The notes under the pieces: model-generated
What the model saw: the letters and a program-made list of their open reading frames with translations, nothing else
Databases searched by the model: none
Told to the model about the DNA's origin: nothing
Assembly: GCF_900129725.1 (NCBI RefSeq)
Contig: NZ_FQWQ01000005.1
Span: forward strand, 620,001 to 684,000
Direction: 5' to 3'
DNA: 64,000 nucleotides
Source of the DNA: Chryseolinea serpens
GTDB lineage: Bacteria; Bacteroidota; Bacteroidia; Cytophagales; Cyclobacteriaceae
Part shown: one piece after another, positions 51,397 through 59,525 of the stretch
Layout: every line of letters starts with the position of its first letter
How positions within the stretch are numbered: position 1 is the stretch's first letter
Position numbers and translations under genes: made by a program

Positions 51397-51684
51397 ATGG
51401 ACGACCTCTCAATAAAAATCAAGATAGCAGACCGCGAATACCCAATGAAGGTGAAGCTAACGGATGAAGAGCGCGTTCGACTGGCCAGCAAGATCATCAA
51501 TGAAAAATTAAAGACTTACCGGGAGCAATTTGGGATAGATGATAAACAAGATCTGTTGGCCATGGTGGCCTTCGACTGCCTGGTAGACAAGATGGCGGCC
51601 GAGGAAACCTACCAGGTGATCGACCAAACGGTGTTTGAGAAAGTTAGCCAAATCAACCACCTCGTCTCCCAATCCATTCTCTGA
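51397..51684 (+). CDS. zapA: Cell division protein ZapA
   Basis: 95 residues: SIKIKIADREYPMKVKLTDEERVRLASKIINEKL is the ZapA N-terminal domain and the rest forms the C-terminal coiled coil (LAMVAFDCLVDKMAAEETYQ; HLVSQSIL). ZapA bundles FtsZ filaments. Its place right after a coiled-coil gene and before rny is conserved. Confidence 0.93.
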   Translation: MDDLSIKIKIADREYPMKVKLTDEERVRLASKIINEKLKTYREQFGIDDKQDLLAMVAFDCLVDKMAAEETYQVIDQTVFEKVSQINHLVSQSIL

Positions 51685-51761
51685 TCCTTCCCACTCCATC
51701 TCCTTCCTGAGCCAAGGCGGCAATCCGGGGTTAGTGTATATATAACCCATATCTATCTTTT

Positions 51762-53330
51762 ATGCCAACGACCGTCATAGTTATCGTGGTCAGCGCGATC
51801 GCAACGATCCTGCTGAGTCTGTTGATCGGGTCTCTCCTCTATAAACGTAAACTTCAAAAGAACGAGGAAAACGCCGACGCCAAAGCCAAGCTCATCATCA
51901 AGGAAGCCGAAATTGCTGCAGAAAACCTGAAAAAGGACCGCATCCTGGAAGCCAAAGAAAAGCTTCTGAAAATGAAGACCGAATTCGAGGAGGAAGCCAA
52001 CAAGAAGAAGAGTCTCATCATCAGCAACGAGCAAAAGATCAAACAACGCGAGGCCACCCTCAGCAAAGAGATCGAGAACCTCAAACGCAAAGAAGGCGAA
52101 TTGGACGACATTCGCCTCGACCTGTCGGCCCAACTGGAGCACACCAAAAAACGAAAGGAAGAGCTCGACAAGTTCAACCAGCAAAAGATCCAGGTGCTGG
52201 AAAACATCAGCAAGCTCACCGCCGACGAAGCCCGTGAGCAACTGATCGCCAGCCTGAAAGACGAAGCCCAGACCCGCGCCTCCAGCTATGTGAAAGACAT
52301 CATGGAACAAGCCAAGCTGTCGGCCACCAAGGAAGCCAAGAAGATCGTGATCGAGACCATTCAGCGCACCGCCACCGAGCATGCCATCGAGAACTGTGTG
52401 TCGATCTTTAACATCGAAAGCGACGACATCAAAGGAAAGGTGATCGGCCGCGAAGGACGCAACATCCGCGCCCTGGAAGCCGCCACGGGTGTGGAAATTA
52501 TCGTGGACGACACCCCCGAAGCCATCATCATTTCGGGCTTCGATCCCGTGCGTCGCGAGATCGCCCGGTTGTCGTTGCACCGGTTGGTTCAGGATGGACG
52601 CATACACCCGGCGCGCATCGAAGAGATCGTAGCCAAGACCACCAAGAATATTGAAGACGAGATCGTGGAAATCGGCGAACGCACCGTGATCGACCTGGGC
52701 ATTCACGGGTTGCATCCCGAGTTGGTGAAGATGGTGGGTCGCATGCGCTTCCGCTCATCGTATGGGCAAAATTTGCTGCAGCACTCACGCGAAGTGGCCA
52801 ACCTTTGCGCCATCATGGCGAGCGAACTGGGATTGAACGTGAAACAAGCTAAGCGTGCCGGTCTGTTGCACGATATCGGCAAGGTGTGGCCCGAAGAGTT
52901 GGAGAAACCTCACGCCATTGTGGGTATGGAATTGGCACAGAAATACAAAGAGCACCCCGCCATTTGCAACGCCATCGGCGCCCACCACGACGAAATTGAA
53001 ATGACCAACATCATCTCGCCCATCGTGCAATCGTGCGACGCCATCAGTGGCGCCCGCCCCGGTGCCCGCCGCGAGGTGATGGAGCAATACATCAAACGCC
53101 TGAAAGAACTGGAACAACTGGGTCTCAGCTTCGACGGTGTCGACAAGTGCTATGCGATTCAAGCCGGCCGTGAGCTCCGCGTGATTGTAGACGCCGAGAA
53201 AGCCACCGACGAACGGGCAGGTCAACTGAGCTTCGACATCTCGCAAAAGATCGAGCGCGACATGCAATATCCCGGTCAGGTGAAAGTCACGGTGATCCGC
53301 GAAATGCGCAGCGTAGCCTACGCGAAGTAA
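51762..53330 (+). CDS. rny: Ribonuclease Y
   Basis: 522 residues. N-terminal transmembrane helix (about 4-26), long coiled coil (about 30-185), KH domain (about 213-275, [27 protein letters not shown]) and HD phosphohydrolase domain with [12 protein letters not shown] and LLHDIGKV (H and HD metal ligands), then AHHDEIE. It starts mRNA decay by endonuclease cleavage at the membrane. Full length for the family. A strong terminator follows. Confidence 0.96.
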   Translation: MPTTVIVIVVSAIATILLSLLIGSLLYKRKLQKNEENADAKAKLIIKEAEIAAENLKKDRILEAKEKLLKMKTEFEEEANKKKSLIISNEQKIKQREATLSKEIENLKRKEGELDDIRLDLSAQLEHTKKRKEELDKFNQQKIQVLENISKLTADEAREQLIASLKDEAQTRASSYVKDIMEQAKLSATKEAKKIVIETIQRTATEHAIENCVSIFNIESDDIKGKVIGREGRNIRALEAATGVEIIVDDTPEAIIISGFDPVRREIARLSLHRLVQDGRIHPARIEEIVAKTTKNIEDEIVEIGERTVIDLGIHGLHPELVKMVGRMRFRSSYGQNLLQHSREVANLCAIMASELGLNVKQAKRAGLLHDIGKVWPEELEKPHAIVGMELAQKYKEHPAICNAIGAHHDEIEMTNIISPIVQSCDAISGARPGARREVMEQYIKRLKELEQLGLSFDGVDKCYAIQAGRELRVIVDAEKATDERAGQLSFDISQKIERDMQYPGQVKVTVIREMRSVAYAK

Positions 53331-53363
53331 TATTCAAGTGCTGCCTTGCGAAAGGCTTTGAAG

Positions 53364-53403
53364 AAACGTTCGGTCCCTTGTGGGGCCGGACGTTTTTGTT
53401 TTT
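53364..53403 (+). terminator. rny terminator
   Basis: A 14-bp stem (AAACGTTCGGTCCC at 53364-53377 with 53382-53395, two GU pairs), loop TTGT, then TTTTGTTTTT. It lies 34 bp past the stop and insulates rny from the downstream surface locus. Confidence 0.9.
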
Positions 53404-53549
53404 ACGGTAGTGCCTTGCTGTCCCTGCATTTGGGGTCCGGTCGTGCTCATGATTCTTTTCGATTTCGTCTCGACAATCATGGCGTTCGTCGCGACCCTAA
53501 CGCCCGCTCGTGTATTCAAACGATTGTATAATTTACTTTAACGGTATGG

Positions 53550-53570
53550 TACTTTTCAGTATTAAAAGTA
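53550..53570. promoter_or_regulatory. Inverted repeat upstream of the DUF4249 locus
   Basis: TACTTTT (53550-53556) and AAAAGTA (53564-53570) form a 7-bp inverted repeat with a 7-bp spacer, 35 bp before the first gene of the surface locus. It may be an operator or part of a promoter; AT-richness makes chance occurrence possible. Confidence 0.35.
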
Positions 53571-53605
53571 TTTTTAGAAACCTGTTACCTACGCTCTACT
53601 GGAAA

Positions 53606-54334
53606 ATGACCCGTCTCCTATGCCTCGCAGGCTTCGGCCTGTCCCTCTTCTGCAGCATACCCTGCACGGCACAGCCCAAGGCTGACACTGCTTTTGTTGC
53701 CAAGGCCGACCTACACGCCAAGCATGTTTATTCGCACTATATACAAGGACAAGCACGTCTCTTCAATGGCGTGGAATACACGGAATATGTTTCGCGAAAC
53801 GACGAGTTTCCCTTCTACCTTTCCGACGATTGGATCATGGGCGACGTGCTCTACGACGGCGAGTTGTATGAGAATGTTCCCCTGGAATACGACATCCGCG
53901 TCGACCAGGTGGTCACCGAACACCTGCTCAATGGTGCAAAGATCCAGTTGGTCACCAACAAGGTAGACCACTTCGCGATTTCCGGTCACACGTTTGTGTT
54001 GCTCTATGGCACAAAGACCAACGGTATCACCACCGGATTCTATGACCGGCTGTATGACGGCGCCACCAAGGTATATGTGAAGCGTGAAAAGAACCTGCAG
54101 GAATCCATCGAGTCGCAGGTGATTGTGGCCCGCTTCGAAGAGAAGAATCACCTCTATATCGTCAAAGATGGCGTGTTTTACCCGGTGAAGAAAAAAGGAT
54201 CGGTGCTGGATGTGCTGAAAGACCGGAAATCGGATGTCAAATCTTTTCTCAACAAAAGTAAAATACGCTTCAAGAAAGATCGTGAGAAGGCCGTAGTGCG
54301 GGCGGCAGAATTCTATGACGCGCCTAAAAACTGA
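53606..54334 (+). CDS. Secreted protein of unknown family, first gene of the DUF4249 locus
   Basis: 242 residues from the ATG at 53606. A signal peptide (MTRLLCLAGFGLSLFCSIPC, cleaved near TAQ-P) leads a beta-rich globular part: HYIQGQARLFNGVEYTEYVSRND, DEFPFYLSDDWIMGDVLYDGELYENVPLEYDI, then IQLVTNKVDHFAISGHTFVLLYG. A basic helix-rich C-terminus (VKSFLNKSKIRFKKDREKAVV) ends the chain. I recognise no domain. The stop is 2 bp before the TonB receptor start, so it is translated in step with the receptor and probably belongs to its function. Confidence 0.8.
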   Translation: MTRLLCLAGFGLSLFCSIPCTAQPKADTAFVAKADLHAKHVYSHYIQGQARLFNGVEYTEYVSRNDEFPFYLSDDWIMGDVLYDGELYENVPLEYDIRVDQVVTEHLLNGAKIQLVTNKVDHFAISGHTFVLLYGTKTNGITTGFYDRLYDGATKVYVKREKNLQESIESQVIVARFEEKNHLYIVKDGVFYPVKKKGSVLDVLKDRKSDVKSFLNKSKIRFKKDREKAVVRAAEFYDAPKN

Positions 54335-54336
54335 GC

Positions 54337-57108
54337 ATGAAGACACTTTACACGTTTATTATTTGTGGGATAGCCATGCTGGCCCTGACGCAGACCGCCA
54401 ACGGTCAACAACGGGGACTCATCAACGTAGAGTTAAGCGGCGCTCCATTCAAGCAGCTCGTTGATGCGATCGAGTCGCAAACGGATTATCATTTCTATTA
54501 TAATCCCCGGACAACCGACAGCCTGAAGATCACCCTGTCGGCGCAGAATCAAAACGTGAACGCCGTGCTGGGGCATGCGCTGGCCGGCACGCAACTGCAT
54601 TTCGCCGTAGACCCTCAAGGGAATATTTTTGTGACGGAAGGCCGCGACATCATGACCGACTTGCCCGTAGATTTTTTTGATACGGGTGTTGCACCCTCGC
54701 AGCAGACGCTGGCGTCAGGATTTGACTACACCGCCTACGAAAAACGGGAAAAGGAGAAAAAGTTGGTGGAGAGCAAGCTCTACGCGATCGGTCCCAAGAG
54801 CAGCAACCTGCAGGGCAACGCCACCATGGCCGGCCACGTGCGCGACGTGACAAATGGCGAGCCGCTCGTAGGCGCCACCGTGTATATAGAGAAACCGTTG
54901 ATCGGCGTGATCACCGATCAGTTCGGATACTACGCCATCACCCTGCCCAAGGGACGCCACGAACTGAAGATCAAAAGCATCAGCATGAAGAGCACCGTAC
55001 GCCAGATCATGCTCTATGCCGACGGTAAACTGGAGATCGAACTGGACCCGGACGTTACGCCGCTGAAAGAAGTGGTGGTGGAGTCCGACAAGGACGTTCG
55101 GGTGATGGGCATGCAGATGGGGATGGAGAAGCTGGACATCAAGACAATGAAAAATATGCCACTGGCCTTGGGTGAGACCGACATCATGAAGGTGGTGCTG
55201 GCCTTGCCGGGCGTGCAGAGCGTGGGCGAGGGCACGGTGGGCCTGAACGTCCGCGGCGGCGCGGCCAACCAAAACCTGATCCTGTTCAACGACGCCGTGG
55301 TTTACAACCCGTCGCACCTTTTTGGATTTTTCTCCACCTTCAATCCCGACGTATTGAAAAATGTGGAGCTCTATAAAAGCGGCATCACCGCCGACTATGG
55401 CGGACGTTTGTCGTCGGTGTTGGATGTTTCTTCGCGGGAAGGCAACCTGAAAAAATTTCAAGGGTCCGGGGGCATCAGTCCCATCACGGGGCGGCTCACC
55501 CTCGAGGGCCCTCTGATCAAAGAAAAGACCTCGTTCCTGATCGGCGCCCGCTCAACCTATTCCGACTGGATCTTGCGCCAACTGCACAACGAACGCTTAA
55601 AGAACAGCCAGGCGTCGTTCTATGACGTGAACCTCAACGTGAGCCACAAGATCAACGACCGGAACAATCTTTACCTGTCGGGCTACATGAGCCACGACAA
55701 GTTCAAGCTCAACACCGACACGTCCTATGCCTATAGCGATCGCAATGCGTCGATCAAGTGGAAGCATATTTTCAATAACAAGCTTTATGCGGTGGCCACG
55801 GGAGGGATCAGCAAATACAGCTATACCATGAGCAGCGATCTGAATCCGGTGGAAGCATTCGATATGAATTTTTCCATCCAGCAGATCAACGGCAAAGTGG
55901 ACTTCAGCTATTTTCTCAACGCCAAGCACACCATCAATGCCGGTGTGAGCGTGGTCCGCTATTCGCTGCAGCCGGGCCACATTGCGCCCAAAGGCGAGCA
56001 GTCGACACAGAAAACAATGGCCCTGCAACACGAACAAGGTCAGGAAAACGCGATTTATATTGGCGACAATTTCGAAGTGTCGCCCAAGCTCTCCATCTAT
56101 GGAGGGGTTCGCTATTCGTTCTATGAATACCTGGGGCCGCGCAATGTGTACCAATACGCCAACGGCATTCCGCGTTCGGAGAGTTCCATCACCGACAGCC
56201 TATACTACGGCAGTGGTAAATCCATCGCGTCCTACGGCGGTGCGGAGCCACGGTTCTCGATCCGCTACAGCGTGTCGCAAAATGCGTCGGTGAAATTCAG
56301 CTATAACCGGATGCGCCAATACATCCAGATGCTGTCCAACACCACGGCCATGACGCCGACCGATATCTGGAAATTAAGCGACGCGTATATCAAACCGCAA
56401 GTGGGCGATCAGGTGTCGTTGGGTTTCTACAAGAATACCCGGAAACATTCGCTGGAGATCTCGCTGGAAGCTTACTACAAGACCACGCAGAATGCACTCG
56501 ACTTTAAAGGTGGCGCCGTGTTGTTGCTGAACAAGCACATCGAAACGGACGTCGTCGATTCGCGGGGCAAGGCCTACGGCGTGGAGTTTATGCTGAAACG
56601 CGCGGCGGGTAAGTTGAATGGCTGGTTGAGCTATACGTATTCGCGCTCGTTCCTGCAAACGGTGAGCCCGTATGCGTCGGAGGTCGTCAACAAGGGTGAT
56701 TATTATCCGAGCAATTATGACAAGCCGCATGCCGTGAATTTTGTGGGGAACTATAAATTCAGCCGTCGCTTCAATTTCTCACTCAACATGACCTACAGCA
56801 CGGGGCGGCCCATCACGTTGCCGCTGGCCAAATATGAATTGGGCGGCAACTACCGGCTTTATTACTCCGACCGAAATCAATACCGGATCCCCGACTATTT
56901 CCGCACCGACATCTCCATCAACATCGAAGGCAACCACAAGATCAAGAAGCTGGCCCACAGCTCGTGGACGTTTGCTGTGTATAACCTGACGGGTCGCGCC
57001 AATGCCTACTCGGTGTTCTTCCGTTCGGAGAATGGCCAGGTAAAGGGCTACAAGCTTTCCGTGTTCGCCCAACCGATACCGACGGTGACGTATAACTTCA
57101 AATTCTAA
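54337..57108 (+). CDS. TonB-dependent outer-membrane receptor with STN and carboxypeptidase-regulatory domains
   Basis: 923 residues. Signal peptide (about 1-24), STN domain (about 27-100, LINVELSGAPFKQLVDAIESQ), a carboxypeptidase-regulatory-like domain (about 163-240, GHVRDVTNGEPLVGATVYIEKPLIGV), plug (about 255-385, PGVQSVGEGTVGLNVRGG; NQNLILFNDAVVYNP) and a barrel of about 530 residues ending in TVTYNFKF. The STN domain usually signals to an anti-sigma partner; none is adjacent. The DUF4249 gene begins 1 bp after the stop, as in the common receptor-DUF4249 pair. Substrate unknown. Confidence 0.93.
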   Translation: MKTLYTFIICGIAMLALTQTANGQQRGLINVELSGAPFKQLVDAIESQTDYHFYYNPRTTDSLKITLSAQNQNVNAVLGHALAGTQLHFAVDPQGNIFVTEGRDIMTDLPVDFFDTGVAPSQQTLASGFDYTAYEKREKEKKLVESKLYAIGPKSSNLQGNATMAGHVRDVTNGEPLVGATVYIEKPLIGVITDQFGYYAITLPKGRHELKIKSISMKSTVRQIMLYADGKLEIELDPDVTPLKEVVVESDKDVRVMGMQMGMEKLDIKTMKNMPLALGETDIMKVVLALPGVQSVGEGTVGLNVRGGAANQNLILFNDAVVYNPSHLFGFFSTFNPDVLKNVELYKSGITADYGGRLSSVLDVSSREGNLKKFQGSGGISPITGRLTLEGPLIKEKTSFLIGARSTYSDWILRQLHNERLKNSQASFYDVNLNVSHKINDRNNLYLSGYMSHDKFKLNTDTSYAYSDRNASIKWKHIFNNKLYAVATGGISKYSYTMSSDLNPVEAFDMNFSIQQINGKVDFSYFLNAKHTINAGVSVVRYSLQPGHIAPKGEQSTQKTMALQHEQGQENAIYIGDNFEVSPKLSIYGGVRYSFYEYLGPRNVYQYANGIPRSESSITDSLYYGSGKSIASYGGAEPRFSIRYSVSQNASVKFSYNRMRQYIQMLSNTTAMTPTDIWKLSDAYIKPQVGDQVSLGFYKNTRKHSLEISLEAYYKTTQNALDFKGGAVLLLNKHIETDVVDSRGKAYGVEFMLKRAAGKLNGWLSYTYSRSFLQTVSPYASEVVNKGDYYPSNYDKPHAVNFVGNYKFSRRFNFSLNMTYSTGRPITLPLAKYELGGNYRLYYSDRNQYRIPDYFRTDISINIEGNHKIKKLAHSSWTFAVYNLTGRANAYSVFFRSENGQVKGYKLSVFAQPIPTVTYNFKF

Positions 57109-57109
57109 G

Positions 57110-58267
57110 ATGCAGGCCGGCAAACCATATGGACTCTTCTACTACACCTGCATGACCATGATCATGTCGGGATGTCTGGAGCCCTATGCGCCGCCCGACG
57201 CCGACACCGGCGTCGACATTTTGGTCGTGGAAGGATTTCTCGACCATGGACGTTCCGCGGCATCGGTGCGTCTGACCCGTGCCATCGCGCTTGCCGCCAC
57301 GGAAACGCCCAGCCCGGAAGAGAATGCCAAAGTGACTATCGAAGAAAGCGATGGCCCCACGATCACCCTGACAGCCGACACGATCGCCGGCTCCTACAGG
57401 GCAAGCGACCTTACCATCGACCCCGACAAACAATATCGCCTGCACATCACCACGCAACAAGGCAGCGAATATGTGTCGGACTATGAAAATGTTTACCCTA
57501 CGCCCGACATCGACAGCGTTACCTGGCATGGCACGGCGGCGGGTACCACGGTATACGCCAGCACACACGACGCCACGGGAAACGGCAGGTACTACTTGTG
57601 GGATTATGTTGAGACCTATGAGTACCGGTCGACCTATGCGCCCGGCTATCAAATCCAAAGAGGTGAAGTCGTACCGTTACGCGAGGAGGACTATGTGAAT
57701 CGCTGCTGGGCCACAAAGCCGGCGACGTCTATTCTTTTGCATTCGACAAAAAATCTGGGCGTCGATGCCATGCTCGACTACCCCCTTGTGTTCATGCCGG
57801 TGCGTTCCATCAAACTGTCGATCCGCTATAGCATTCTGGTAAAGCTGAAGGTGGTGTCGGAGAAGCACTACGCATTTTGGCAACAGCTGAAAAACACCAC
57901 GGAAAATATAGGCGGTCTTTTCGACCCCATGCCCTCGCAGGTGGTGGGCAACGTACATAATATACGCGATGCCCGGGAGCCTGTGTTGGGATATTTTGGG
58001 GCAGGAGAGTTGCGCGAGAAACGCATCTTCATAAAACACGATGAATTGCCCGAGGAGTTGCAGCGGGTCACCCCCAAGCCGCAAGGCTGCGAGATCGACA
58101 CCGTGTTGCTCGGGTTGATCAAAGCGCTCCCCGACAAGACGTACCTGATCTACCCGGTGGGCGCGAACGGACCGGGAACGGCGGGAGGCTACACCACGGC
58201 GATGCCCATCTGTATGGATTGTCGCGTGCAGGGCGGTGTGACGAAGCGACCGGATTTCTGGAATTGA
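57110..58267 (+). CDS. DUF4249 lipoprotein (copy 1)
   Basis: 385 residues. The lipobox is at MSGC (Cys22), followed by LEPYAPPDADTGVDILVVEGFL, the DUF4249 N-terminal strand. A central FN3/Ig-like region contains RLTRAIALAATETPSPEENAKVTIEES and the C-terminal family motif is CMDCRVQGGVTKRPDFWN. Such lipoproteins are thought to sit on the outer face of the outer membrane as a lid or partner of the adjacent TonB receptor, analogous to SusD; the role is not proven. The ATG at 57110 is 1 bp after the receptor stop. Differs from copies 2 and 3, which are closer to each other. Confidence 0.92.
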   Translation: MQAGKPYGLFYYTCMTMIMSGCLEPYAPPDADTGVDILVVEGFLDHGRSAASVRLTRAIALAATETPSPEENAKVTIEESDGPTITLTADTIAGSYRASDLTIDPDKQYRLHITTQQGSEYVSDYENVYPTPDIDSVTWHGTAAGTTVYASTHDATGNGRYYLWDYVETYEYRSTYAPGYQIQRGEVVPLREEDYVNRCWATKPATSILLHSTKNLGVDAMLDYPLVFMPVRSIKLSIRYSILVKLKVVSEKHYAFWQQLKNTTENIGGLFDPMPSQVVGNVHNIRDAREPVLGYFGAGELREKRIFIKHDELPEELQRVTPKPQGCEIDTVLLGLIKALPDKTYLIYPVGANGPGTAGGYTTAMPICMDCRVQGGVTKRPDFWN

Positions 58268-58371
58268 ACGCCGTATGAAATGATGGAAGGAAGAATGATA
58301 CAAGAAGAAACCATGATGCTAGAGAAATTTTTGCCGCGGACTATTGAACAGATCGATTTGAACTTTGCCGT

Positions 58372-59505
58372 ATGACGTTTACAAAAAAACATATCTCTGT
58401 TTACGCACTGGCGGCCTTTCTGTTTTCCAGTTGTCTCGACCCTTATTCACCGCCGGCCACGACCGGCGATGTCGACCTGCTGGTGGTGGATGGTTATCTG
58501 AGCGTGACGTCATCCTCTGTCGCCGTGCGGCTCTCGCATGCCGTGGCGCTGGACGACAGCGGTGTTCCTCCCGCTGAGCAAAATGCCAATGTCAGGCTTG
58601 AGGAAAGCGACGGCGGCGCGGTGATCTTATCCGGTGGCACGGATGGTAACTATACGGCCACAGGATTGACCATCGATGCATCCAAAAAATATCGCGTCCA
58701 CATCCAGACCCTTGGCGGGAAAGAATATTACTCCGACTATGTCGACGTGCTCAAAACACCCGACATCGATAGCGTGACCTGGCGGCCGAGCGACAAGGAT
58801 CTTACGCTGTATGTGAACACGCACGACGACACCGGGAACTCAAAATACTATCTCTGGAACTATGTCGAGACCTTCGAATACTCCGCACCCTATCCGGCGG
58901 GTTACGAAGTAATAAATGGAGAGCCTACGTATTTGCCAGTGGATGAACGGGTGGACATCTGCTATAAAACGAATCTGTCGACCAACATCCTGGTCACGTC
59001 TTCGGAACGTCTTTCTGTCGATCTCATCCGCGATTTTCCCTTGGTGGTGATTCCCGCCGGCACCAGCAAGATCTCCAGACGCTACAGCCTGCTGGTGACC
59101 CAACGCACGATCTCCAAAGAGGCCTATACCTTTTGGACGCAACTGCAAAAAACAACGGAAAGCCTGGGAGGATTGTTCGACCCCATGCCTTCGGAAGTGG
59201 TGGGCAACGTTCACAGCGCTACCAGCGCCACCGAACCCGTGTTGGGCTTCTTCAGTGCTGGTGAAGAAAAGCAACAACGGATCTTCATCAACAACCGCGA
59301 TCTGCCCGACAACATCCGGAGGATGCCGCTTCCCTTTTGTCCATTGGATTCTATTGAGATGCCCATTGTCAGATCGCTTCCAGACCACACCTTTCTCGTA
59401 TATCCTTATGGCGTTCCGGTCACCCTGGGCTATGTTTCGACGACAATTGATTGTATGGATTGTCGGGTCAAGGGGGGCGTAACACACAAGCCCGATTTTT
59501 GGTAA
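58372..59505 (+). CDS. DUF4249 lipoprotein (copy 2)
   Basis: 377 residues. Lipobox FSSC (Cys21), then LDPYSPPATTGDVDLLVVDGYL. It shares with copy 3 the blocks SSSVAVRLSHAVALD, FWTQLQKTTESLGGLFDPMPS and the tail CMDCRVKGGVTHKPDFW, so both are recent paralogues of equal length with no gaps. It starts 104 bp after copy 1 and ends 20 bp before the macroglobulin-like gene. Predicted surface lipoprotein. Confidence 0.93.
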   Translation: MTFTKKHISVYALAAFLFSSCLDPYSPPATTGDVDLLVVDGYLSVTSSSVAVRLSHAVALDDSGVPPAEQNANVRLEESDGGAVILSGGTDGNYTATGLTIDASKKYRVHIQTLGGKEYYSDYVDVLKTPDIDSVTWRPSDKDLTLYVNTHDDTGNSKYYLWNYVETFEYSAPYPAGYEVINGEPTYLPVDERVDICYKTNLSTNILVTSSERLSVDLIRDFPLVVIPAGTSKISRRYSLLVTQRTISKEAYTFWTQLQKTTESLGGLFDPMPSEVVGNVHSATSATEPVLGFFSAGEEKQQRIFINNRDLPDNIRRMPLPFCPLDSIEMPIVRSLPDHTFLVYPYGVPVTLGYVSTTIDCMDCRVKGGVTHKPDFW

Positions 59506-59525
59506 TAAGAAATGCAGCAACTTTC

